NCBI GenBank assembly: GCA_964566075.1
Contig: CAZMHJ010000004.1
Coordinates: 1-44,420 of the forward strand
Direction of reading: 5' to 3'
DNA length: 44,420 bases
From: CAZMHJ01 sp964566075
Lineage (GTDB): Bacteria; Patescibacteriota; Saccharimonadia; Saccharimonadales; CAIOMD01
A program made the position numbers and the translations under genes. Of this stretch, positions 31,285 through 38,647 are shown piece by piece; position 1 is the stretch's first letter; the number at the start of each line of letters is the position of its first letter. The notes under the pieces are model-generated. The model did no database searches, had not been told where the DNA came from, and saw only the letters and a list, made by a program, of their open reading frames with translations.

Positions 31285-32720
31285 GCGGTAAACACTTTGA
31301 ATTTTTGATTGAGTCTGGCCACCCCATCGGTGAAGTAATTGGTGTTAATAAGTACCTTGTTAAAGCGCGTGGCCTACACCCTGTTAACCAACACTCGTTA
31401 GTACTGTTCGAGGACGGTTCAAAGGGGATTGTCCACTATATTTACGAAGACCATGTAGAAATCCTACACCTTGGTGATAATGAACTCCGCGTTGGCATGA
31501 CGTTGGTCGTACAGCACAACGAGCTGGTTACGAAAGTTGGTAAAGACTTCATTGGACGCGTTATATCAGTTATGGGCGAACCACTCGATGGTAAAGGCCC
31601 AATTGCGGCCGATGCAACCTGGCCAGTCTTTAATCCAGCTCCACCGCTGTATACCCGTAAACAGCTCTCTGATCAGCTTGAAACAGGGGTTACTGTTATC
31701 GATAGTCTGTTCCCGATTGTACACGGGCAGCGTATGGCTATTTTAGGCGACAGTAAATCTGGTAAAAGTACGCTTATGACCCAAATGGCACTGCACCAAA
31801 AAGACACCGGTGTGACGGTTATTTACGTACTGATTGGTAAGCGTCGTGCTGATGTTGACATTCTGTTATCACGCCTCCAAGAGCAAGATTCGCTCAAAAA
31901 TACGATAGTCATTGTATCAACCCTATTTGAATCACTAGTACTCACCTATCTTGCGCCATATGTTGGTTGTGCGATGGCAGAATATCTTTGGCAAGGTCTT
32001 GATGAAAACGCCATTATTATTTACGACGACCTAACGAGCCACGCTATGGCCTATCGTGAAATTTCGTTGCTTGCAGGGGTGAGCCCTGGCCGTGACTCAT
32101 ATCCTGGTGATATGTTCTTTGCACACAGTAGTCTTTTAGAGCGCGCAGGGCGCTTAGCTCGTAACACAAAAACCCTTACAAGTTTTCCGATGGTGCTCGC
32201 GTCAGGTGGTGATATCACCGCGTATCTTCCAACCAATATTATGTCAATTACTGATGGTCAGTGGATTTTAGACATGGATATCTTTAGGGACGGTATTAGG
32301 CCAGCGCTTAATATCGGTCTTTCAGTAACCCGTGTTGGTGGTGTTGGCCATAACAGCAGACAACACGAAATTACGGCTCGTGTTATGAAGACACTGGCAT
32401 CTTACCGCCAAGCAGCAGAATATTCGCGATTTGGTTCTGAGCTTGCGCTCGAAGCTAAACAAGACTTAGCAGCGGGTAAGCGTATTTACGAACTAATTGG
32501 CCAAAAACCGACAGAAACGTTTAGTTTATTAGCGCAACAGATGATGTTTGAAATCACGCTCGATCTTGCTGATGGTGAAATGCTTGATCTTGAAGCTTTA
32601 AAAGCACTCGCCAATGAATATGGAGCAAAGATTAAAGAGGATGATAAAGCTAAAACCTCAAACTATGACGAAATAAAAGCTGAGCTGAAAGCAAAGAGTC
32701 TTATGGAGATTAAGCGGTGA
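31281..32720 (+). CDS. atpA: F-type ATPase alpha subunit
   Basis: 479 residues. The P-loop GDSKSGKSTLM replaces the usual GDRQTGKT but keeps Gly-Lys-Ser. YLAPYVGCAMAEYLW, IIYDDLTSHAMAYREISLL and GRDSYPGDMFFAHSSLLERA are characteristic. The arginine finger is kept in IGLSVTRVGG. Compared with E. coli alpha, the N-terminal helix that grips delta is nearly absent: only about nine residues precede the beta-barrel start. Overlaps delta (ATGA) and gamma (GTGA). It could equally be called an F1-like alpha because its partners are atypical. Confidence 0.92.
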   Translation: MSGKHFEFLIESGHPIGEVIGVNKYLVKARGLHPVNQHSLVLFEDGSKGIVHYIYEDHVEILHLGDNELRVGMTLVVQHNELVTKVGKDFIGRVISVMGEPLDGKGPIAADATWPVFNPAPPLYTRKQLSDQLETGVTVIDSLFPIVHGQRMAILGDSKSGKSTLMTQMALHQKDTGVTVIYVLIGKRRADVDILLSRLQEQDSLKNTIVIVSTLFESLVLTYLAPYVGCAMAEYLWQGLDENAIIIYDDLTSHAMAYREISLLAGVSPGRDSYPGDMFFAHSSLLERAGRLARNTKTLTSFPMVLASGGDITAYLPTNIMSITDGQWILDMDIFRDGIRPALNIGLSVTRVGGVGHNSRQHEITARVMKTLASYRQAAEYSRFGSELALEAKQDLAAGKRIYELIGQKPTETFSLLAQQMMFEITLDLADGEMLDLEALKALANEYGAKIKEDDKAKTSNYDEIKAELKAKSLMEIKR

Positions 32721-33574
32721 AACGTCCACAAGAAATCGAACGAGATATTATTGGTATGCAGACGCTTAGCGAGCTTACGAGCGTGTTTGAAGGCATCGCC
32801 AGTATGCGTATCGCCCAAATTAAAACCCAAGTACTGCAAAGCCAAAACTACTTTGATACGTTATGGCAAATGTATACCCAGATTCGTGCCGGTACACCAT
32901 TTGCGTTTGGTCGCCACGTATTAGAGGACGATGCGAACGTGATTGATAAAGAACTCTTTATCGTCATTACGGCCGAGGGTGGTTTTAGTGGTGATATCGA
33001 CCAAAAGCTTATTAGCTGGATGCTCAAAAGTTACGACAAAGAAAAACACGACATAATTGTAATTGGTCACCACGGTGCCATTCAATTAGCTCAGCGCGGA
33101 GTTAGCTTTAAAAAATATTTTAAGCTACCGTCAAAAGACCAAAATATCAACGTGACGCCAATTATTAGAGAAGTCCAGTTGTATAAATCGACCAATGTGT
33201 TTTATCAGACATACGTTTCGCTAACCGTACAAGATGTAAAACGTATCAGTCTTAGTAGCGCTGTTGAAGAACAAGGTAAGGATGTTGAAAAAGGTACCGA
33301 AATTATTAACGAAGCAACCTATATTTTTGAACCAAGTTCGTTTGCGGTGGTTGATCACCTTGAGCGATCAATGATGAATATTGCGCTCAGCCAGGTAATC
33401 CTAGAATCTAAACTGGCACAGTACGCTAGCCGGTTCCAAGCTATGTCAGCAGCCCATAACCGTGCAAATGACTCTGTTGGTGAGTATAAACTGATGTATA
33501 GCCGTGCTCGACGCGCTATCAAGGATGAACGCCTTAAAGAGATTATTAACGGGCTCAGAAAGGCACACGCATGA
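32717..33574 (+). CDS. atpG: F-type ATPase gamma subunit
   Basis: 285 residues, GTG start overlapping the alpha stop. N-terminal helix RDIIGMQTLSELTSVFEGIA, then SMRIAQIKTQV, and C-terminal helix FQAMSAAHNRANDSVGEYKL, then MYSRARRAIKDERLKEIING, correspond to the two long antiparallel helices of the rotor shaft, with a Rossmann-like middle domain (LFIVITAEGGFSGDIDQKLI). The shaft is therefore complete, implying that rotation inside the alpha/beta hexamer is retained. It normally sits on the c-ring via its globular end, here presumably on the c-like protein at 29330. Confidence 0.92.
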   Translation: MKRPQEIERDIIGMQTLSELTSVFEGIASMRIAQIKTQVLQSQNYFDTLWQMYTQIRAGTPFAFGRHVLEDDANVIDKELFIVITAEGGFSGDIDQKLISWMLKSYDKEKHDIIVIGHHGAIQLAQRGVSFKKYFKLPSKDQNINVTPIIREVQLYKSTNVFYQTYVSLTVQDVKRISLSSAVEEQGKDVEKGTEIINEATYIFEPSSFAVVDHLERSMMNIALSQVILESKLAQYASRFQAMSAAHNRANDSVGEYKLMYSRARRAIKDERLKEIINGLRKAHA

Positions 33575-34875
33575 CCAAAGGTTCTATTGTTGCGGTCAAA
33601 GACCTTGTCGTTCGGGTAGAATTTGCCGAAGATATGCCAGAAATTGGCGAAGTTGTATTAGTCCAGAACGAAGAAAAGAGCCCATTGCTAGTAGATTCTC
33701 TTGCGAGTGACACTATCGCAATCTGTATTAATTTGCGTTCCAACAAACATATCCAAAAGGCAATGCCCGTAGAGCGAACTGGCCGGGGCGTAGAAGTACC
33801 TGTTGGCGAGGTTACGATTGGTCGCATCTTTGACGCATTAGGTGATCCGCTTGACGGCTTAGACCCAGTGCCTGCCGATGCACCACGTAAAGACATCTTA
33901 AAACTGGGCGCAAAAAGCACTAACTTTACGGCCGCTAAACCAGAAATTCTTGAAACTGGGATTAAGGTAATTGACTTCTTTACCCCGTTTGTTAAGGGCC
34001 GCAAAATTGGTGTTATTGGTGGTGCTGGTGTAGGTAAGACTGTGCTTACTATGGAGCTGATTCACAACATTGCTCGTACTGGCTCTGGTTTATCATTCTT
34101 TGCAGGTATTGGTGAGCGTGTCCGTGAAGGTCATGAACTCTACGAAACCCTGCAAGAATATGAACTGTTAAAAAATACCTGTATGTTCTTTGGCCAAATG
34201 AACGAAAACCCAGCGCAGCGTAGTTTAATTGGTATTTCTGCTGTTGCGCTCGCCGAATATTTCCGCGACGAAGAACATAAAGATATTTTGTTCTTTGCTG
34301 ACAATATGTACCGTTTTGTGCAGGCAAAAAACGAGCTAGCCACTATCATGGACTTAATCCCGAACGAAGGTGGTTACCAGCCGACAATCTTTTCTGACGT
34401 TAAAGTCTTACAAGACCGCTTAAGTTCAAACCAAAACGGTTCTATTACGAGTCTTCAGACTATTTATGTGCCCGCCGATGACCTTTCTGACCCGGCTGTG
34501 CAGGTTATTTCGCACGAGCTTGACTCAACCATTGTGCTCAGTCGTAAAGTGGCCGAGCAGGGTATTCGTCCCGCCGTCGACTTAACTTTGACAACCTCGA
34601 GCCTTTTGTCACCTGATGTGGTTGGCGAACGACACTATGTGCTGAGTGTGCAGGTACAATCGATTTTGCAGAAATATGAGCAGTTAAAGGGTATTATTGC
34701 GATTATTGGTGAAAACGAACTAAGCCCAGCTGATCGCGCCGAATATGCAAAGGCTAAAAAGCTCATACAATACTTTACGCAGCATATGTTTGTGACCGAA
34801 AAACTCAGTGGTATTAAGGGTGAATATTTCACGCGTGACGAAACGCTAAAAGGTATCGAAGAAATCGTTGTCTAG
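33571..34875 (+). CDS. atpD: F-type ATPase beta subunit
   Basis: 434 residues, catalytic subunit. The P-loop is canonical (IGGAGVGKTVLTMELI), as are the catalytic-glutamate motif GERVREGHELYETL and the Walker B-type FADNMYRFVQ. SLQTIYVPADDLSDPAVQVI, and then the arginine-containing stretch LDSTIVLSRKVAEQGIRPAV, is normal. The DELSEED equivalent reads NELSPADR, so that acidic lever is less acidic than usual. All residues required for ATP hydrolysis that I can identify are present. Overlaps gamma by four bases (ATGA). Confidence 0.94.
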   Translation: MTKGSIVAVKDLVVRVEFAEDMPEIGEVVLVQNEEKSPLLVDSLASDTIAICINLRSNKHIQKAMPVERTGRGVEVPVGEVTIGRIFDALGDPLDGLDPVPADAPRKDILKLGAKSTNFTAAKPEILETGIKVIDFFTPFVKGRKIGVIGGAGVGKTVLTMELIHNIARTGSGLSFFAGIGERVREGHELYETLQEYELLKNTCMFFGQMNENPAQRSLIGISAVALAEYFRDEEHKDILFFADNMYRFVQAKNELATIMDLIPNEGGYQPTIFSDVKVLQDRLSSNQNGSITSLQTIYVPADDLSDPAVQVISHELDSTIVLSRKVAEQGIRPAVDLTLTTSSLLSPDVVGERHYVLSVQVQSILQKYEQLKGIIAIIGENELSPADRAEYAKAKKLIQYFTQHMFVTEKLSGIKGEYFTRDETLKGIEEIVV

Positions 34876-34877
34876 CC

Positions 34878-35189
34878 ATGGCAAAGCGTCAGGATGCCTC
34901 AACCGGCGAAATAATCGATGATCACAAAAAGCCCAAAGAGGGTGATGTCTTTCATTTAAAAGTCTATGCACCTTTCAAGAACTATTTTGAAGGGGATGTT
35001 AATAGTGTTTCTGCAGCAAACGACACTGGTCCTTTTGATATTTTGGCAGGACACCATAACTTTATCACTTTGCTCAACCCATGCGATTTAACAATCCGTG
35101 TCGCAGGAAAAGATGATGAAATCATTAAAATTACCCGCGGAATTATGCAGGTAAAAGCCGACGATGTTGTCGTGTTCTTAGACGTCTAA
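34878..35189 (+). CDS. atpC: F-type ATPase epsilon-subunit-like protein
   Basis: 103 residues. After a charged N-terminal extension of about 24 residues, the beta-sandwich of epsilon is recognisable: FHLKVYAPFKNYFEGDVNSV, GPFDILAGHHNFITLL, and the end GIMQVKADDVVVFLDV. The C-terminal inhibitory helical hairpin of many epsilons is missing, so this protein could couple gamma to the membrane rotor but not lock the enzyme. It ends the operon, converging with the minus-strand gene by four bases of overlap. Confidence 0.87.
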   Translation: MAKRQDASTGEIIDDHKKPKEGDVFHLKVYAPFKNYFEGDVNSVSAANDTGPFDILAGHHNFITLLNPCDLTIRVAGKDDEIIKITRGIMQVKADDVVVFLDV

Positions 35190-36208
35190 TCTATCGCTAC
35201 GTAATCAAAGGCACAACTCGTACCCGGATTACCAGCGTTTACGGTGCCAATTGAAAATCCACCAGTTGTACGATTTATGTAAAACTGAAGTGTTGCACAA
35301 TTTGAACCTACAGGTGTTATGACCACGTGTGGTGTCTGAGTAAAGCTATTAGAAAAAGTCACATTTGCAATAATACCGGCCACTAAACCAGTACCAAAAT
35401 TGATATTTACCGTACCGGCAGTATCAGTACCGCTAATTGACACCGTACCAGCACCACCAACAGCAGTACCGCTTGATACACGTGGAGTACTACCACCTGC
35501 ATCGATGTGGCGATTTAACTGAATGTCTTTATTCATAATAAGTTGGTCAATACTGAGTGATGGGGCAGAAATCTGGCCCGCAAACGTTGCGCTACCACCA
35601 ACCGTCAAGTTCTTTTGGACGGTTAGCGTTCCTTGTATAGCTTCGTTACCCGAAACTGATAAATTATTACCAACCTGAATATCTTGGAACGAGGATGTGC
35701 CTGATACGGTAATACCGGGTAGGCTTAATGCACCGCCAACACGGATAGTACCTGCTACGTCTAAGCTGTCACGTACGAGCACACGCCCGTTAAATACGGC
35801 GTTAGAAGCAATTGTCAGAGTTTGTTTTGCATCACCAACCGTGGTGTCATTATTTTTAAGTCCTTGTAGGTCGCTCGAGCTGAGTGTCTGACCAGCAATA
35901 GTGTTTTGACTCGCTTTTTTACTCGCTTTATATGAAGCAAACGAAGCAATACCGGCAAGTAGTAAGACAAGAATAAATAGTAAAAGGTAAATATTAACAC
36001 TACTAATCAATTCTTGAACGCGCCTACCAAAACTTTTATGTGGTTTTTTGCGAGGAGCATCCTCTACGGTTGCAGTATTTTTAGTTCCATCAAGCGAGTT
36101 ATTTACATCTTCTGCGTCTGTCGAAGGAGTTGATGGCGTGCTCGAAACAGTCGTCTCTTGGTTTTCGAGCGAATTCTTGGCAGGATCCGTAGTGTTTTGA
36201 TTATCCAT
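35186..36208 (-). CDS. type II membrane protein with extracellular beta-repeat region
   Basis: 340 residues, no family assigned. A cytoplasmic Ser/Thr/Asp-rich tail (~1-70) and a basic patch (RKKPHKSFGRRVQ) precede a transmembrane helix at about 75-97. The outer part has regular short beta repeats (ALSLPGITVSGTSSFQDIQV, NLSVSGNEAIQGTLTVQKNL, TVGGSATFAGQISAPSLSID). A C-terminal compact domain follows, with two cysteines (VGSNCATLQFYI, GTSCAFDYVAID). The repeats resemble structural beta-helices or bactofilin-like units of surface polymers. It is convergent with the ATPase operon, so a functional link is not implied by position. Confidence 0.75.
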   Translation of the reverse strand: MDNQNTTDPAKNSLENQETTVSSTPSTPSTDAEDVNNSLDGTKNTATVEDAPRKKPHKSFGRRVQELISSVNIYLLLFILVLLLAGIASFASYKASKKASQNTIAGQTLSSSDLQGLKNNDTTVGDAKQTLTIASNAVFNGRVLVRDSLDVAGTIRVGGALSLPGITVSGTSSFQDIQVGNNLSVSGNEAIQGTLTVQKNLTVGGSATFAGQISAPSLSIDQLIMNKDIQLNRHIDAGGSTPRVSSGTAVGGAGTVSISGTDTAGTVNINFGTGLVAGIIANVTFSNSFTQTPHVVITPVGSNCATLQFYINRTTGGFSIGTVNAGNPGTSCAFDYVAID

Positions 36209-36304
36209 GTTTCTTAACTAAGCATAAGTGGTAATAATTACCATAACTATACTACAAACTAGCAGATAAGCGCTACCAGTTTGCAAAAAACATACATTAA
36301 ATTG

Positions 36305-36310
36305 TAAAAT
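36305..36310 (+). promoter_or_regulatory. -10 box TAAAAT before a surface-protein gene
   Basis: TAAAAT ends ten bases before ATG 36321, allowing at most a leader of a few bases. Confidence 0.4.
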
Positions 36311-36320
36311 AGGCTTACAA

Positions 36321-37082
36321 ATGGGGATTAAACAAAAAACAACCAAACACTTTGGCTTGTTGGCGCTCATCATAGCGGCAATTGTTGCCCCTATGCTGTA
36401 TGAAACCGTTGTGTTTGCAGCGCCACCCACCTACACATCACCAAGTTACGGTGTGGACGAAGTTTTTATGGGTTCTGGTGGTGCAAATGATATGAGTTCA
36501 GCCAGTTATAGAGGTCGTGCCAGCTTAGGTGATACCGGCGTAGGTAATAGCTCCAGCACGAATTACCAGGCAAATAGCGGTTTTACGACAACACCCGACC
36601 CTTATATAGAGTTTACGGTTTCGGGCGGTACTGTTGATTTAGGTACACTTAGTACATCTGCAGCAAAAACGGGTACCGCCACATTTAGTGTTCGAACATA
36701 CCTAGCAAGCGGATATGTTGTTGTTACTGGATCTGACCCACCTAATAATGGCGCTCGTATTTTAGCAGGTATGAGTAGCGCGGCCGCATCAAGTACCGGC
36801 ACCGAACAGTTTGGTATCAATCTAGTGGCAAACACAAGCCCAGCTACCATCGGGGCTAATCCCTCGCAAATTCCTGGTAGTACCTATAGTTTTGGTACGG
36901 CAGCAGCTGGTTATAACACAGCTAATCAATATAAGTATGTAAAAGGTGATGTGATTGCGAGTAGTAGTTCGAGCTCAGGTACTACGCAGTACACTATCAC
37001 CTATCTAATTAATATTAACGCTACCACCCCTGGTGGCCAATATGCGATGAACCATATACTTGTCGCAACTTCGACATACTAG
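36321..37082 (+). CDS. secreted surface protein with WxL-like C-terminal end
   Basis: 253 residues. A signal peptide lies in the first ~36 residues (APMLYETVVFAA). The mature protein is Ser/Thr/Gly-rich, with a C-terminal ~150-residue beta domain beginning near YIEFTVSGGTVDLGTLST and ending GGQYAMNHILVATSTY. The closing strand and C-terminal aromatic resemble the ends of the next three surface proteins and, more loosely, WxL cell-surface domains, though no Trp-x-Leu is present. No membrane anchor, so it must be released or held by other proteins. First of a block of four such genes. Confidence 0.75.
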   Translation: MGIKQKTTKHFGLLALIIAAIVAPMLYETVVFAAPPTYTSPSYGVDEVFMGSGGANDMSSASYRGRASLGDTGVGNSSSTNYQANSGFTTTPDPYIEFTVSGGTVDLGTLSTSAAKTGTATFSVRTYLASGYVVVTGSDPPNNGARILAGMSSAAASSTGTEQFGINLVANTSPATIGANPSQIPGSTYSFGTAAAGYNTANQYKYVKGDVIASSSSSSGTTQYTITYLININATTPGGQYAMNHILVATSTY

Positions 37083-37083
37083 C

Positions 37084-37092
37084 TGTGGATAA
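37084..37092 (-). promoter_or_regulatory. DnaA-box-like TTATCCACA upstream of a surface-protein gene
   Basis: TGTGGATAA on the plus strand, an exact match to the DnaA consensus read on the minus strand. It lies upstream of a possible promoter (TTGCAT at 37111-37116, 17-base spacer, TACGGT at 37134-37139) for the gene at 37196. Confidence 0.4.
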
Positions 37093-37195
37093 GTAAGCAT
37101 AAGTTACTTGCATAGTCACAATATTTGTGTTACGGTGAGGGTACCCCAACCAAAATAAAAATAACAACTTAACTACAACTAGGAGATGATTAGCT

Positions 37196-38431
37196 ATGCG
37201 AAAATCACAAGCTATCATGTCGAAGTCGTCTGCATTGGTTGCAGCATCTGTTTTAGCAGTCGCAAGTATTGTGCCTGGCCTTCTTTTAGGTCACGCAAGT
37301 GCTGCCGGACAAGTGCAAAACCGCTCAATCCAACTGTCGACTTCGCTCACTGGTGCAACATCTGTTACATACCAAGTTGCTTTTAAGGCTGCCACAGGTG
37401 GTAGTATAAAAAGCTTGGTTGTCGACTTTTGTTCAGGTAACTCTTCGCCTATTATTGGCTTGAGTTGTACCGCACCAGGTGGATTTAGCGTTGGTACGCC
37501 AACGGTATCCAGCGTGTTTATCAATGGTGCTTCTGTTGGTGCTGGAACCAACGACACCGTTAACTGGACGGGTGGTCAGCTTAATACGAACCGAACCCTT
37601 ACGCTTACAAACGCGGCAGGTTCTTCGTTGACAGCTAACCAATATGTCACAGTCACCTTTACAGGTGTGACAAACCCAACTGACGTGGACACTGTCACTG
37701 GCGGTAGCCAAGTTGGTACGTTCTATGGACGTGTTCTAAGCTACCCAAATGACTCAGGTTCTGACAGTGCTGCTAACTATGTTGCAGGTACTGAAGGTAA
37801 CTATATTGATGGTGGTGGTTTTGCAATGAGCACAACTAACTTACTTACAGTTACCGCAAAGGTACAAGAGCAGTTAACATTCTGTGTCTATACATCAGGT
37901 ACAGACTGTTCAACTGGTACTGGTAGCTCAATTAACGTGCCTACCTCAAGCACAACTCCACTTAGTGCAAGTGCAGTGCAGACCGATACAAGCGCAAGCT
38001 TTGGTTTGGCTAGCAACGCACTGAACGGTGTCGTCGTACGTATGAAGGGCTTTGATCCATCAAACCCAACATCAACACGTGCAACACTTACCAGTGGTGC
38101 TAATACAATTGCAGCATTTGGTGGTGGTAACGGTACGTGTACCGCTGACTCAGCAAGTACTTCAACCGACCAATTTGGTATGCGTTTTGCAACCCTTGGT
38201 TCTGGTTTAACTGTAAACTCAACCTTTGGTTGTTCAGCAGGTAACCACGGTTGGGACACTGCAACTTCTAACGACAACATTACCGCAACCTATGGTAAGC
38301 AAATTGCTACTACTGCAGGTGCAACCTCAGAAACTCAGAGCAATCTAGAATTTGCAGCTAAGTCTGCTTTAACGACACCAGCTGGTATCTATACGATTGG
38401 CCTTAGCTTTATCGCAACTGGTACCTACTAA
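37196..38431 (+). CDS. secreted surface protein, paralogue A, with conserved C-terminal domain
   Basis: 411 residues. A signal peptide ends about residue 37 (LLLGHASAA). The mature N-terminus has RSIQLSTSLTGATSVTYQ, a motif shared with two neighbours. Six cysteines fall in three close pairs (DFCSGNSSPIIGLSC, FCVYTSGTDC, GTCTADSAS with FGCSAG), probably disulfides. The end reads TTPAGIYTIGLSFIATGTY. Thr, Ser, Asn and Gly are abundant. It has a strong Shine-Dalgarno (AGGAGAT, nine bases before the ATG), a long leader and its own terminator, as expected of an abundant coat protein. No anchor is seen. S-layer-like, adhesive or host-contact roles are possible. Confidence 0.8.
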   Translation: MRKSQAIMSKSSALVAASVLAVASIVPGLLLGHASAAGQVQNRSIQLSTSLTGATSVTYQVAFKAATGGSIKSLVVDFCSGNSSPIIGLSCTAPGGFSVGTPTVSSVFINGASVGAGTNDTVNWTGGQLNTNRTLTLTNAAGSSLTANQYVTVTFTGVTNPTDVDTVTGGSQVGTFYGRVLSYPNDSGSDSAANYVAGTEGNYIDGGGFAMSTTNLLTVTAKVQEQLTFCVYTSGTDCSTGTGSSINVPTSSTTPLSASAVQTDTSASFGLASNALNGVVVRMKGFDPSNPTSTRATLTSGANTIAAFGGGNGTCTADSASTSTDQFGMRFATLGSGLTVNSTFGCSAGNHGWDTATSNDNITATYGKQIATTAGATSETQSNLEFAAKSALTTPAGIYTIGLSFIATGTY

Positions 38432-38476
38432 TTCGACGATAGACACGATATAACTCAGAAGCACATATAACATTTA

Positions 38477-38516
38477 TAAAAAAGCGTCCATTTTTGGTAA
38501 GGGGGGCGCTTTTTTA
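38477..38516 (+). terminator. Rho-independent terminator after surface paralogue A
   Basis: AAAAAAGCGTCC pairs with GGGGCGCTTTTTT around a short loop, ending in a T run. Confidence 0.85.
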
Positions 38517-38540
38517 TTTGTTTTTTAAAGCATAAGATTC

Positions 38541-38582
38541 TGTGGATAACTCATCAAAAAACACATTGACAAGTTATCCACA
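38541..38582. promoter_or_regulatory. inverted pair of DnaA-box-like sites around a promoter
   Basis: TGTGGATAAC (38541-38550) and GTTATCCACA (38573-38582) form a perfect 10-base inverted repeat. TTGACA (38566-38571) and TATGCT (38590-38595), 18 bases apart, form the strongest -35/-10 pair seen in the window. The right-hand site lies between them, so binding there would affect transcription of the gene at 38648. Confidence 0.6.
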
Positions 38583-38647
38583 TAAGCAGTATGCTTCTCG
38601 TGTATACCAACCAATAAAAACATTAAAAACAAACAACAGGAGCATTT

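Noticed and set aside
37084..38582. Replication origin suggested by three DnaA-box-like sites
   Set aside because: No dnaA, dnaN or AT-rich unwinding element accompanies them, they are separated by a coding gene, and each lies in a promoter region. Regulation is the simpler reading.
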